A stretch of DNA of 58,966 nt from an alpha proteobacterium SCGC AAA028-C07 (GCA_000419465.1 ATTB01000002.1:79841-138806), one strand, 5' to 3'. Positions 8,509 through 17,450 are shown, counted from the stretch's first letter. Numbers and translations: made by a program. The notes: generated from the letters alone by a model not told the origin.

Positions 8509-10422
8509 ATGTCAAAAATAATTGGAATAGATTTAGGAACGACAAACTCATGTGTTGCCATTATGGATGGTGCGCAGCCCAAAGTGTTGGAAAATGCGGA
8601 AGGCGTTCGAACAACTCCTTCTATCGTGGCCTTCACGGAATCTGGTGAAAAGTTAGTTGGTCTTCCTGCAAAAAGACAGGCAGTAACAAATCCTGAAAAT
8701 ACTTTTTTCTCAGTTAAAAGATTGATTGGAAAAAGTTTTGATGATTCAAATTTAAAAAAAGAAATGCAAGGGCTTCCATACAAAGTAATAAAGTCTGATA
8801 GTGGCACTGATGCATGGGTTCAATCTCGTGATAAAAAATATTCTCCAAGTCAAATTTCTGCTTTTATTTTAATGAAGATGAAAGAGTCTGCTGAAAAATA
8901 TCTTGGTAGCGAAGTAAAGCAAGCAGTTATAACTGTTCCTGCTTACTTTAATGACGCTCAAAGACAAGCAACTAAGGATGCCGGGAAAATTGCAGGTCTT
9001 GAAGTTTTAAGAATTATAAATGAACCAACGGCCGCAGCACTCGCTTATGGTCTTGATAAGAAAAAAGCTAAAACAATTGCTGTATACGATTTAGGTGGTG
9101 GTACTTTTGATATTTCAGTTCTTGAATTAGGTGATGGAGTATTTGAAGTTAAATCTACAAACGGAAATACTTCTCTGGGTGGAGATGATTTTGATGCCGT
9201 AGTAACAGATTATATCATTGAAGAATTTAAAAAGGAAAGTGGAATCAATTTAAAAACTGACAAATTAGCATTACAAAGAATAAGGGAAGCTGCTGAAAAA
9301 GCTAAAATCGAATTATCTTCTTCAGCTCAAACTGAAGTAAATTTACCTTTCATTACAGCGGATAAAAGCGGTCCAAAACACGTTAACATGAAAATCACAA
9401 GGGCAAAGCTTGAAGCTCTTACTGCAGAGCTAATTGAGAAAACTATAGAGCCTTGCAAAATTGCTTTAAAAGATTCTGGTTATTCTGCATCTGAAATTAA
9501 TGAAGTTATTCTTGTTGGAGGAATGACAAGAATGCCAAAAGTTGTTGAAGCAGTTAAAAATTTCTTTGGAAAAGAACCAAATCAAAGTGTTAACCCTGAT
9601 GAAGTAGTTGCTTTAGGTGCCGCTGTTCAGGCGGGCGTATTACAAGGCGATGTTAAAGACGTCCTTCTTCTTGATGTTACTCCATTGTCACTTGGTATTG
9701 AGACTTTAGGCGGTGTATTCACTAGATTAATTGAAAAAAATACAACAATCCCAACTAAAAAAAGCCAAACATTTTCAACGGCTGAAAACAATCAGCCAGC
9801 TGTAACTATTAGAGTTTTTCAAGGCGAAAGAGAAATGGCAAATGATAATAAATTGCTGGGTAACTTTGAATTAACAGGAATTGCGCCAGCTCCAAGAGGT
9901 GTCCCTCAAATTGAAGTTACATTTGATATTGATGCAAATGGTATCGTTAATGTTTCTGCAAAAGACAAGGGAACTGGAAAAGAACAAAAAATTCAAATTC
10001 AAGCTTCAGGTGGCTTAACCGATGAAGAAATTCAAAAAATGGTTAAAGAAGCAGAAGCCAATAAAGAAGCTGACAAAAAAAAGAGAGAAGAGGTTGATGC
10101 AAAAAATCACGCTGACTCTTTGATAGCCTCAACTGAACAAAGTTTAAAAGAACACGGAAGCAAAATTTCAGAAACTGATAAAAAAGCAATTGAAAAAGAT
10201 ATGGAAGATTTAAAAGAAGCTATTAAATCTGATAAAACTGAAGATATTAAAACAAAAACTCAGCAATTAATGACTTCTTCTATGAAATTAGGTGAGGCCA
10301 TTTATAAAGCGCAGCAAGATACTGCGGGTGTTGAAAAGACAGATACTAAGCCTGATGATAAAAAAGATGTAGTTGATGCCGAGTTTGAAGAAGTAAAAGA
10401 CGATAACAAAAAGAACGGCTAA
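8509..10422 (+). CDS. dnaK: Chaperone DnaK (Hsp70)
   Basis: DnaK is the ATP-dependent Hsp70 that works with DnaJ and GrpE. The 637 residues are full length. The nucleotide-binding domain has [12 protein letters not shown] at 5-16, [17 protein letters not shown] near 145, [12 protein letters not shown] near 172, [13 protein letters not shown] near 196 and [10 protein letters not shown] near 340. A substrate-binding domain and an alpha-helical lid follow from about residue 390, and the protein ends in a charged tail containing the DAEFEEV motif common in proteobacterial DnaK. It lies 120 bp after grpE and 32 bp before dnaJ. The 120 bp gap suggests its own promoter. Confidence 0.98.
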   Translation: MSKIIGIDLGTTNSCVAIMDGAQPKVLENAEGVRTTPSIVAFTESGEKLVGLPAKRQAVTNPENTFFSVKRLIGKSFDDSNLKKEMQGLPYKVIKSDSGTDAWVQSRDKKYSPSQISAFILMKMKESAEKYLGSEVKQAVITVPAYFNDAQRQATKDAGKIAGLEVLRIINEPTAAALAYGLDKKKAKTIAVYDLGGGTFDISVLELGDGVFEVKSTNGNTSLGGDDFDAVVTDYIIEEFKKESGINLKTDKLALQRIREAAEKAKIELSSSAQTEVNLPFITADKSGPKHVNMKITRAKLEALTAELIEKTIEPCKIALKDSGYSASEINEVILVGGMTRMPKVVEAVKNFFGKEPNQSVNPDEVVALGAAVQAGVLQGDVKDVLLLDVTPLSLGIETLGGVFTRLIEKNTTIPTKKSQTFSTAENNQPAVTIRVFQGEREMANDNKLLGNFELTGIAPAPRGVPQIEVTFDIDANGIVNVSAKDKGTGKEQKIQIQASGGLTDEEIQKMVKEAEANKEADKKKREEVDAKNHADSLIASTEQSLKEHGSKISETDKKAIEKDMEDLKEAIKSDKTEDIKTKTQQLMTSSMKLGEAIYKAQQDTAGVEKTDTKPDDKKDVVDAEFEEVKDDNKKNG

Positions 10423-10454
10423 TCCATTTATAACTGGTTTCGCCCTAAGTCATT

Positions 10455-11597
10455 ATGTCGAAAAAAGACTATTATGATATTCTTGGTGTAACCAAAAAAT
10501 CAACTCCTGAAGAAATAAAAAAAGCCTATAGATCCCTTGCAATGAAATATCACCCTGACAGAAATCAGGGAGACAAAACTGCTGAGGGAAAATTTAAAGA
10601 AGCCTCTGAGGCTTATCAAGTTTTATCTGATCCAAAGAAAAAATCTTCCTACGATCAATTTGGACATTCTGCGTTTGAAGGTGGAGCTGGAGGAGCTGGA
10701 GGTTTTGATTTTGGTGGTTTTGAATCTGGTGCATTCTCTGACATCTTCGATGATTTTTTTGGCGACTTCATGGGCTCAGGTCGAGGTGGGCGGAGCTCTA
10801 AAAAATCAAAATCTAATCGCGGGTCAGATTTAAAAATTAATTTAGAAATAACTTTAGAAGAAGCTTACCTTGGTAAAAAACAAACTATCAATTTATCTTC
10901 AAATGAAAAATGTGAAAAATGTTCTGGAAGTGGAGCAGAACCAGGTTCAAAACCAAAAAAATGCTCTACTTGTGATGGACATGGAAAAGTAAGAATGCAA
11001 CAAGGTTTTTTTACTCTACAACAAACATGCCCTGATTGCGCGGGAGATGGTGAAATGCTTTCTAATCCCTGTAAAGATTGCAAAGGATCTGGTGCCACCA
11101 AAACGAAAAAAAATCTCTCTATTCAAATTCCAAAAGGTGTAGATGATGGAACTCAAATGAGATTATCTGGTAAAGGTGATGCAGGTTACAGAGGTGGATC
11201 TAATGGTGATCTTTATGTATTTATAACAATTGAAAAACATAAGATTTTTCAAAGATCTGAAGAAAATCTATACTATAAATTACCTATATCAATGACTGAT
11301 GCCGCTCTTGGTGCTGAAATAGATGTTCCAACTATTGATGGTGGAAAATCAAAAGTTAAAATTCCATCGGGCACGCAATCTGGAAAACAGTTTAGACTTA
11401 AAGGTAAAGGTATGCCTATTATAAGAAGTGATGATTATGGAGATTTATATTTAGAAACAAATGTAATAATTCCTGAATCTTTATCAAAAGAGCAAAAAGA
11501 CTTGCTCGAAAAATTTAAATCTTTAGAAGATTTAGATAGTAATTCAGAAATAAAAAGTTTTATAAATAAAGCTAAAAAGTTTTGGAGTGGTAATTAA
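10455..11597 (+). CDS. dnaJ: Chaperone DnaJ (Hsp40)
   Basis: DnaJ is the co-chaperone that delivers substrates to DnaK and stimulates its ATPase. Of the 380 residues, the J domain occupies 1-70 with the HPD triad at 33-35. A glycine/phenylalanine-rich linker spans about 75-115. The zinc domain holds four CxxCxGxG-type repeats: CEKCSGSG, CSTCDGHG, CPDCAGDG and CKDCKGSG, about 155-215. The C-terminal substrate-binding domains follow (GDLYVFITIEKH, IPSGTQSGKQFRLKGKGMP). This is a type I DnaJ with all key residues present. Its stop codon overlaps the dapB start (TAATG). Confidence 0.98.
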   Translation: MSKKDYYDILGVTKKSTPEEIKKAYRSLAMKYHPDRNQGDKTAEGKFKEASEAYQVLSDPKKKSSYDQFGHSAFEGGAGGAGGFDFGGFESGAFSDIFDDFFGDFMGSGRGGRSSKKSKSNRGSDLKINLEITLEEAYLGKKQTINLSSNEKCEKCSGSGAEPGSKPKKCSTCDGHGKVRMQQGFFTLQQTCPDCAGDGEMLSNPCKDCKGSGATKTKKNLSIQIPKGVDDGTQMRLSGKGDAGYRGGSNGDLYVFITIEKHKIFQRSEENLYYKLPISMTDAALGAEIDVPTIDGGKSKVKIPSGTQSGKQFRLKGKGMPIIRSDDYGDLYLETNVIIPESLSKEQKDLLEKFKSLEDLDSNSEIKSFINKAKKFWSGN

Positions 11598-12370
11598 TGA
11601 AAAAAATCAACATTACAATCACTGGAGCTCTTGGAAGAATGGGAAAAATTCTAATTAAAAGAATATCCACAAACAAAAAACTAAAATTATTTAGCTTAAC
11701 AGATTTAAAATTAGGAAAAGTTATAAATGGAATTAAGACACAAAAAAATAATCTGGAAGCCTTTAAAAAAACAGATGTTATTATTGATTTTTCAAGACCT
11801 AAAGCTTCCCTTGAAATTTTAAATTATGCAAAAAAATTAAAAAAAAGGGTTGTAATTGGGACGACAGGTTTTACAAAAAAACAAAATAATTTAATTAAAA
11901 ATTACTCAAAAGAAATTGCTATATTTAAATCTGGCAACATGAGTTTGGGTATTAATCTTCTAGAGTATATTGTTAATATTCTCTCAAAAAAAATTCCTAG
12001 TGATTATCATATTGGAATTAATGATAATCATCATAGAAAAAAAATTGATTATCCATCAGGAACAGCATTGATGTTAGCAAATGCAGTATCCAAAGGGAAA
12101 AAAAAAAATCTAGAATCAATAAAAGGAAAAACCTTTTTAAATAAAAAAGGAAATTTGCAAAAAGATAAAATTAATTTTTTTATTACAAGAAAAGGAAATA
12201 CAATTGGGAAACACTCTGTTCTCTTTAATAATAAAATAGAAAACATAGAATTAAAGCATACTGCTTTTTCAAGAGAACTTTTTGCTGATGGAGCATTAAA
12301 TGCAGCCATATGGGTAAGTAAAAAAAATAAAGGCTTATTTAATATGCAAGATATGTTTAATCTTAAATAA
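11597..12370 (+). CDS. dapB: 4-hydroxy-tetrahydrodipicolinate reductase
   Basis: DapB makes tetrahydrodipicolinate with NAD(P)H in the lysine/diaminopimelate pathway, needed for both protein and peptidoglycan synthesis. The 257 residues show the Rossmann loop GALGRMGK near 9-16, VIDFSRP near 54, GTTGF near 91 and the active-site HHRKKIDYPSGTA near 145-157, with the catalytic His-His-x-x-K. The gene contains an 11-base run of A (12098-12108) that keeps the frame and encodes Lys-Lys-Lys-Asn. dnaJ-dapB linkage occurs in several alphaproteobacteria, and the one-base overlap suggests coupling. Confidence 0.95.
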   Translation: MKKINITITGALGRMGKILIKRISTNKKLKLFSLTDLKLGKVINGIKTQKNNLEAFKKTDVIIDFSRPKASLEILNYAKKLKKRVVIGTTGFTKKQNNLIKNYSKEIAIFKSGNMSLGINLLEYIVNILSKKIPSDYHIGINDNHHRKKIDYPSGTALMLANAVSKGKKKNLESIKGKTFLNKKGNLQKDKINFFITRKGNTIGKHSVLFNNKIENIELKHTAFSRELFADGALNAAIWVSKKNKGLFNMQDMFNLK

Positions 12371-12391
12371 TTAAATTTCATATCTTTTTTA

Positions 12392-13030
12392 ATGGCATTA
12401 AATGCATTGCAGGCCTTAAAACTTATTCAATTATTAAATCAATCTATCAAAAATCCAGAAACTTCACTTAAATATAGAAATCAATTTACTCTTTTAACTT
12501 CTGTTGTTCTCTCTGCCCAATGCACAGATACAAATGTAAATAATGTTACAAAAGATATTTATAAAAAATATTATACGCCAAAACATTTTGCTGATCTTGG
12601 AATTACAAAAATAAAAAAAATGATCAAAAGTATTGGGCTATTTAATATGAAAGCTAAAAACCTACATAATCTTTCAAAAATTTTAGTTAAAAAATATCAA
12701 AGTAAAGTTCCAAATAATTTTGAAGATTTAATAAATCTTCCAGGCGTTGGTAGAAAAACTGCAAATGTTGTCTTAAATGCCGCTTTCAACAAACCAACCA
12801 TAGCAGTGGATACACACGTATTTAGAGTAAGTAACAGAACTGGCTTAACGAATGGTAAAAATCCAAATCAAGTAGAGGAACAACTTTTAAAAATTTTACC
12901 CAACAAATACTTAAAGAAAGCCCATCATTTAATCCTTTTACATGGAAGATATATTTGTAAATCTAGAAATCCACTTTGTACAAAGTGTGTAATTAATAAA
13001 ATTTGTCTATATAAAGATAAAAATGTCTAA
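12392..13030 (+). CDS. nth: Endonuclease III (DNA glycosylase/AP lyase)
   Basis: Nth removes oxidised pyrimidines and cleaves at the abasic site in base-excision repair. The 212 residues include the substrate region VVLSAQCTDTNVN near 35-47, the helix-hairpin-helix LPGVGRKTANVVL near 112-124 with the catalytic lysine, and VDTHVFRVSNR near 136 with the catalytic aspartate. The 4Fe-4S cluster motif is intact at the C-terminus as Cys-x6-Cys-x2-Cys-x5-Cys (CKSRNPLC, CTKC, CVINKIC). The gene overlaps the next one, the PfkB kinase, by 8 bases. Confidence 0.96.
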   Translation: MALNALQALKLIQLLNQSIKNPETSLKYRNQFTLLTSVVLSAQCTDTNVNNVTKDIYKKYYTPKHFADLGITKIKKMIKSIGLFNMKAKNLHNLSKILVKKYQSKVPNNFEDLINLPGVGRKTANVVLNAAFNKPTIAVDTHVFRVSNRTGLTNGKNPNQVEEQLLKILPNKYLKKAHHLILLHGRYICKSRNPLCTKCVINKICLYKDKNV

Positions 13031-13970
13031 AAAAATTCTTGGTATTGGTAATGCTATTGTAGACGTATTTGTAAAAGTAGATGATGATTTTTTATTAAAG
13101 AATAATCTCACCAAAGGTTCAATGAAACTCCTTGAAAAGCAAGAATTTGAAAGTTTAAAAAGTACGATTAAGATTGAAAAAATTGAAGCAGGAGGCTCTG
13201 TTGCAAATACTATGGTAGGTATTGCTTATCTTGGAGGACATCCATCATTTATAGGCAAAGTTAACTCAGATGAATTTGGAAATATTTATAAAAAAAGTCT
13301 TCAAAAAATTAACGTAAATTTTCTCTACTCTGAAAAAAAAGAGAATTTACCAACGGGCGCATCCATTATTTTTATAACACCAGACTCTGAAAGAACCATG
13401 TGCACATATCTTGGCATTTCATCTCAGCTTGCAAAGGAAGATATTAATGAAGATTATATTAAAGATTACGAGATTATCATTTTAGAGGGATACCTTTGGG
13501 ATAAAGGAATAAGTGAAGAGATGTTTAAACATGTCATTCAACTAGCTAAAAAAAATAACGTTAGAATTGCAATGAGTTTATCTGATATTTTTTGTGTGAC
13601 TAGGCATAGAGAAGATTTTTTTAAATTACTAAAAAATGATTTAAATGTTTTAATTGGAAATGAAAATGAAATAAATGAATTAATGCAAAAAAATAATTTA
13701 CTAGATAGTATGAATGAACTTAAAAATATTAACAAACTTATTATCATTACAAGAAGTGAAAATGGTAGTGTGGCGGTTTTGAATAATGAAATTACAAATT
13801 GTGATAGTATTAAAGTTGAAGAAGTTTTAGATTTAACAGGGGCAGGTGACTTATTTGCAGCAGGGTTTCTTAAAGAGTATTTGGATAAATCTAATATTAA
13901 AAAATGTCTTCAAACAGGATCAAAACTTGCAGCGCAAGTTATCCAAAAAATTGGCGCAAGACTTAATTAA
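13023..13970 (+). CDS. PfkB-family sugar or nucleoside kinase
   Basis: This is a ribokinase/PfkB-superfamily enzyme that transfers phosphate from ATP to a sugar or nucleoside. The 315 residues carry signature 1 as AGGSVANTMVGIAYLGG near 60-76 and signature 2 as DLTGAGDLFAAGFL near 273-286, with the GAGD anion hole and catalytic Asp. The overall form (EAGGSVANT, a long lid insert near 95-130) is closest to the adenosine kinase-like alphaproteobacterial subgroup. The substrate cannot be fixed from sequence alone. It overlaps nth by 8 bases and is convergent with the winged-helix gene, with a 4-base overlap. Confidence 0.85.
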   Translation: MSKKILGIGNAIVDVFVKVDDDFLLKNNLTKGSMKLLEKQEFESLKSTIKIEKIEAGGSVANTMVGIAYLGGHPSFIGKVNSDEFGNIYKKSLQKINVNFLYSEKKENLPTGASIIFITPDSERTMCTYLGISSQLAKEDINEDYIKDYEIIILEGYLWDKGISEEMFKHVIQLAKKNNVRIAMSLSDIFCVTRHREDFFKLLKNDLNVLIGNENEINELMQKNNLLDSMNELKNINKLIIITRSENGSVAVLNNEITNCDSIKVEEVLDLTGAGDLFAAGFLKEYLDKSNIKKCLQTGSKLAAQVIQKIGARLN

Positions 13971-14599
13971 TTAGTTAAATAATACAAAGAGTTTTTTTCA
14001 ACTATAAAATTTTTATCCTTAAAATACTTATTAATTTTCTTTCTTAAACGATGAAGATGCGTTTCAAAAGCATGGGTTTCTAAATCAATACTATGTTTCC
14101 AAATACTTTTAAGTAAAAAAAATTTATCTAATCCATTATTACTATTCAGCACCAAGATTAACTCTAATTCTTTTTCTGTAAGTTTAACCTTTATTTTTTG
14201 TTTAGCAATGGTGCGTTCGTTTGAGTCAATTTCATAGTCTTTAATTACGATTTTAGAGTTTTTAAAAAAATTATATTTCGTAATTAAAATATTTAATATT
14301 TCTTTAAATGATAAAATTTCAATGGGTAGCTCTAAACAAACATGAAAATTAAGTAACTTTAAATTATTCTTTTTTATAAAATCTTTACTGCCAAAAAATA
14401 AAAAAACTGGCTCATTCTTTAATAGATAATTTTTAACTTCTTTAATTTTTAAATTCTCAACAAATAAAATTTTGACTAATATTTTTTTATCATTATCATT
14501 TGATATGTTGTTTGGATTTAAGATATTATTAAATTCAAGTTCATTTAATATGTTTGAAAATGGAGCAGAACCTAGAATGCTTAGATGAATATTATTCAT
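13967..14599 (-). CDS. Orphan winged-helix (OmpR/PhoB-type) regulator with degenerate receiver
   Basis: The C-terminal half (about 115-210) is an OmpR/PhoB-type winged-helix DNA-binding domain. It has VKLTEKELELILVLNSN near 133, the recognition region ETHAFETHLHRLRKKI and a closing wing YYLTN. The N-terminal about 105 residues have alternating strands and helices like a response-regulator receiver. They lack the acidic pair normally found after beta1 (LSILGSAPFS here instead of a DDE-type loop), and no clear phospho-accepting Asp is seen. No histidine kinase is nearby. It is therefore probably a transcription regulator that does not use phosphorylation. Its target is unknown; the divergent YkuD gene is the closest candidate. 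Confidence 0.7.
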   Translation of the reverse strand: MNNIHLSILGSAPFSNILNELEFNNILNPNNISNDNDKKILVKILFVENLKIKEVKNYLLKNEPVFLFFGSKDFIKKNNLKLLNFHVCLELPIEILSFKEILNILITKYNFFKNSKIVIKDYEIDSNERTIAKQKIKVKLTEKELELILVLNSNNGLDKFFLLKSIWKHSIDLETHAFETHLHRLRKKINKYFKDKNFIVEKNSLYYLTN

Positions 14600-14623
14600 A
14601 AAAGCATATATAATACATTAAAT

Positions 14624-15115
14624 ATGATTATTATAAATAAATCTGGCTATCTAAAATACAGAGATTTCAAATTTAAATGTGCATTAGGAAAATCTGGTAT
14701 TGGAAAGAAGAAAATAGAAGGAGATAACATCACCCCCAAAGGAGTCTTTAGAATAGTTAAAATTTATTACAGAAAAGACAGATTAAAGGAACTATCTTCA
14801 AAACTTAGACTAATTAAAGTAACAAAAAATATGGGTTGGTGTGATGACCCTAATAGCAAAAACTACAACCAATTAATCAACCTACCAAGTAAATATAGTC
14901 ATGAAAAGTTATTTAAAAAAAACAATATTTATGACTTAATTATAGTTCTTAATTACAATATGAAACCAATCATTAAAAATAAAGGAAGTGCTATATTTAT
15001 TCATGTCGCAAAAAATAATTATCAACCAACACAAGGATGCATTGCTCTTAAAAAAAATGATCTACTAAAACTCCTATCAAAAATTAGTAAAAATATTAAA
15101 ATTAATATAAATTAA
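14624..15115 (+). CDS. L,D-transpeptidase family protein (YkuD domain)
   Basis: The start at 14624 (MIIINKSGYLKY) gives 163 residues. An earlier ATG at 14585 in the same frame would overlap the divergent regulator gene and adds 13 unremarkable residues. The protein has the YkuD arrangement: KCALGKSGIGKKKIEGDNITPKG-type opening strand region, and a catalytic centre with FIHVAKN then PTQGCIAL, giving the conserved His and Cys (HxxxxxxxxxxGC). YkuD enzymes cross-link peptidoglycan or attach lipoproteins to it. No signal peptide is evident, so either export uses an atypical route or the true start differs. The stop overlaps the convergent YggS-like gene by 4 bases. Confidence 0.75.
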   Translation: MIIINKSGYLKYRDFKFKCALGKSGIGKKKIEGDNITPKGVFRIVKIYYRKDRLKELSSKLRLIKVTKNMGWCDDPNSKNYNQLINLPSKYSHEKLFKKNNIYDLIIVLNYNMKPIIKNKGSAIFIHVAKNNYQPTQGCIALKKNDLLKLLSKISKNIKININ

Positions 15116-15747
15116 TCAAAAATCGCAGAGCCAATACGAACGCAAGTTGATCCACATTGAATTGCATCTACATAATCATTAGACATACCCATGCTTAGCT
15201 CCTTAAAACCGTTATTTACATTCAGTTCACTAAGTTTGATAAAATATTTTTTTGGATCTTGATTCATTGGAGGGATACACATGAGTCCAAGCACATTTAA
15301 ATTTAATTGCTTAACACAATAACTTGAAAACTGATTTAACTTATCTATTGATATTCCAGCTTTTTGATTTTCGTTGCCAATATTAACTTGAATAAAATAT
15401 TTTTTTTTAATTCCAGTTTCCTGCTCTAAAGTTGAGAAAATTTTTGCTAGTTTGTCACTATCCAAAGAGTGAATAAATTCAAATAAATTAAAAGCTGCCT
15501 TTGCCTTATTAGATTGTAATCGACCAATTAAATGAAGTCTGATTTCTTTATTTGAAGAAATAATAGAGGGCCATTTATTTAAGGCTTCTTGAATTTGATT
15601 TTCACCATAATCTAAATGATTAACCTGCAAAAGTTGTTGAATTTGATCATACGATCTTTTTTTAGAGACAACAACTATCCGTGTGTATTTTGATATACCG
15701 TTAATTTTATTTTGTATAAAATTAAAATTATTTAAAACATGTTTCAT
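15112..15747 (-). CDS. yggS: YggS-family pyridoxal-phosphate homeostasis protein
   Basis: This is a COG0325/PROSC-family protein that binds pyridoxal 5'-phosphate and keeps free PLP and amino-acid pools balanced. It has a single TIM-barrel-like domain and no known enzymatic reaction. The 211 residues show VVVSKKRS near 25-32 (PLP lysine), YGENQIQEAL near 48, HLIGRLQSNKAK near 75, FIQVNIGNENQKAGI near 118 and the C-terminal LSMGMSNDYVDAIQCGSTCVRIGSAIF with phosphate-binding Ser/Gly. It is slightly short but complete. Its ATG lies inside the first codons of the divergent ThiE-like gene (9-base 5' overlap), so promoters of each must lie within the other. Confidence 0.93.
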   Translation of the reverse strand: MKHVLNNFNFIQNKINGISKYTRIVVVSKKRSYDQIQQLLQVNHLDYGENQIQEALNKWPSIISSNKEIRLHLIGRLQSNKAKAAFNLFEFIHSLDSDKLAKIFSTLEQETGIKKKYFIQVNIGNENQKAGISIDKLNQFSSYCVKQLNLNVLGLMCIPPMNQDPKKYFIKLSELNVNNGFKELSMGMSNDYVDAIQCGSTCVRIGSAIFD

Positions 15748-16281
15748 TATCTTGAAAGTTACTTATTTTTAGCAAAATTAGATCTAGAAATAAAAAAAAA
15801 AATTATTAGAAATAAAATTAAAAATTTGATTTATTATAATTTTAGTAATTACAATTATATCAATATAAAAAATGTTAGACAATGGTGTAAAACTAACAGA
15901 ATAAAATTCTATATTGCAGATGATATTAAACTTGCAATAAAACTAAAAACCGATGGTATATATCTAACTAGACAATACAAAACAAAAAAAAAATTATTTC
16001 TTGTTAAAAAACAATTTACAATATTAGGATCGGCACATAACCAAATGGAGTATTGTCTTAAAAAAAGTCAAGGCTGCAAAAGAATATTTCTGTCGCCAAT
16101 ATTTAAGACAAATAAATATTCAATTAATAAAGTTCTGGGGTTAGTCAAATTTAATTTAATTAGTCTAGATTGGAATATAAAAACAGTAGCTTTGGGGGGT
16201 GTAAATAAAAAAAATTTTAAATTTGCAAAACTGACTAAAAATAATTCTATCGGATTTCAATCTTTAATAAATGAAATATAA
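15739..16281 (+). CDS. ThiE/TenI-like (thiamine phosphate synthase family) protein
   Basis: The 180 residues follow the TMP-synthase/TenI barrel pattern: FYIADDIKLAIKLKTDGIYLTRQ near 53-75 (ThiE usually has an NDxxxLAxxxxADGxHLGQ segment here), FTILGSAHNQME near 93, a hydrophobic strand KRIFLSPIFKTNKY near 114 (ThiE: GPxFxTxTK) and VALGGVNKKN near 150. The typical catalytic arginine/lysine strand near residue 30 is replaced by LIYYNFSNYN, so true thiamine phosphate synthase activity is doubtful. It could be a divergent ThiE, a TenI-like regulator or a salvage enzyme. It overlaps yggS at the 5' end and is followed at once by a strong terminator. Confidence 0.65.
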   Translation: MFHYLESYLFLAKLDLEIKKKIIRNKIKNLIYYNFSNYNYINIKNVRQWCKTNRIKFYIADDIKLAIKLKTDGIYLTRQYKTKKKLFLVKKQFTILGSAHNQMEYCLKKSQGCKRIFLSPIFKTNKYSINKVLGLVKFNLISLDWNIKTVALGGVNKKNFKFAKLTKNNSIGFQSLINEI

Positions 16282-16282
16282 A

Positions 16283-16319
16283 AAAAAAGCCCATCTACAA
16301 TAAAGTAGATGGGCTTTTT
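16283..16319. terminator. Bidirectional rho-independent terminator
   Basis: A perfect 11 bp hairpin (AGCCCATCTAC at 16288-16298, loop AATAAA, GTAGATGGGCT at 16305-16315) is flanked by an A run on the left and a T run on the right. It can therefore stop transcription from both sides: the ThiE-like gene ending at 16281 and the porin gene ending at 16338. It is the clearest terminator in the window, and its presence next to the porin fits a highly expressed gene. Confidence 0.9.
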
Positions 16320-16337
16320 AAAATTAAAAACTAATAA

Positions 16338-17390
16338 TTAAAACTTAGTATTTAAAGATACGCCTAGAGCGTCGACATCACCATTAGCAGATCTTCCACC
16401 AAGATTATCGATTTTTGAAGCTGTAACTAATAATCCAACTGGACCAAAGTTATAACCAATCATAATCGTTTTGATTTTTTCATCTGCAGTTGATGCTGTA
16501 TCAGTATCATCGCTCTTAGCATAAACTAAAGATGCTGATAAATTTTTATCTACAGCATATGTAGCATGCGCCATAGTTGTTTTAACTTCAGTTGATGCTG
16601 CTGCTCGCTCGTTTTTATAGCGAGTTGCTCCTACACCAAAAGGTCCTTGATTGTAGTTAAGTGCATAACCAAGTCCTTCTTGATTTCGTAAAGTAGCAGG
16701 TGCGTCTTTTTCAACTTCATTCTTCCATAAGTCAAAAGAAACTCCAGAATTAGCAACGTTTACACCTCTGATACCTATTTCGTAAGCGCTGTTAGTTCCT
16801 GTGTTTGACACTGTACCTGCTCCATTATTTGCTTCTCCAACGTTTGTGTTGTTAGGAGTATAAAGACCAGAAGCTGTTATACCATTTCCAAAATTTTGGA
16901 TTATACCTGCACCAATATCTTCTTTTGGTGATCTAAATCCAACGTTGTCTAATAAAGTACCTGCAACTGTGCTAGCACCTACTTCATCAACCATGTCTCC
17001 TACAGCATTCAAAAGGTCATTTTGTGAATTTTGAATATGATCGATACCAACATGGAATGTTGTTCCACCTGAAATAATGTTTAAGTAAACATTTTCATTA
17101 GAATCACTGTTATTATTTGTTGTTCCAGCTATATGGTTTTTATTACCATCAAACTCTAAAGAAAAACCAGCGGCATAATCTAAGCCGTTATTCAATTTGC
17201 CTTTGTTAGCAATATTGATTTGTGTTTCTCTTCCCATTGTAGTTTCACTTGCAGCACCACCACTTACAGAGTTGCTAGTATTTCTTAAAGTAAGATCTAG
17301 TGAACCTGTAATTGTTGTTTGCGCTAATGAAACGTTTGTAAAAGCTAAAGTGCTAATTAAAGCGCTTGTAGCCAATAGTTTTTTCATCAT
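16338..17390 (-). CDS. Outer-membrane porin
   Basis: This is a general-diffusion-type porin of the gram-negative porin family, 350 residues from the chosen ATG at 17390. That start places a good ribosome site (AGGA about 8 bases upstream) before a classic signal peptide MMKKLLATSALISTLAFTNVSLA, with likely cleavage before QTTITGSLDLTLR. The in-frame extension upstream to 17450 spoils the signal peptide and is rejected. The mature protein is rich in alternating beta-strand segments with Gly/Asn/Ser turns. It ends in ALGVSLNTKF, a C-terminal Phe typical of BAM substrates. Codon use and GC content are visibly higher than in the neighbours, as expected for an abundant protein. A dedicated promoter and terminator surround it. 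Confidence 0.9.
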   Translation of the reverse strand: MMKKLLATSALISTLAFTNVSLAQTTITGSLDLTLRNTSNSVSGGAASETTMGRETQINIANKGKLNNGLDYAAGFSLEFDGNKNHIAGTTNNNSDSNENVYLNIISGGTTFHVGIDHIQNSQNDLLNAVGDMVDEVGASTVAGTLLDNVGFRSPKEDIGAGIIQNFGNGITASGLYTPNNTNVGEANNGAGTVSNTGTNSAYEIGIRGVNVANSGVSFDLWKNEVEKDAPATLRNQEGLGYALNYNQGPFGVGATRYKNERAAASTEVKTTMAHATYAVDKNLSASLVYAKSDDTDTASTADEKIKTIMIGYNFGPVGLLVTASKIDNLGGRSANGDVDALGVSLNTKF

Positions 17391-17422
17391 TTTAGTCCTA
17401 TTGTTATTGTTAATTGAGCGTA

Positions 17423-17450
17423 TTAATAAGGGTTTGATGATAAATTTCAA
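17423..17450 (-). promoter_or_regulatory. Candidate sigma-70 promoter of the porin gene
   Basis: Read on the minus strand, TTGAAA (17445-17450) is followed after 16 bases by TATTAA (17423-17428). This gives a leader of roughly 25-30 bases to the ATG at 17390. The -35 box lies in an 8 bp inverted repeat (AATTTCAA 17443-17450 and TTGAAATT 17460-17467, 9-base loop) that could be an operator. The match is good but made by eye. Confidence 0.4.
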
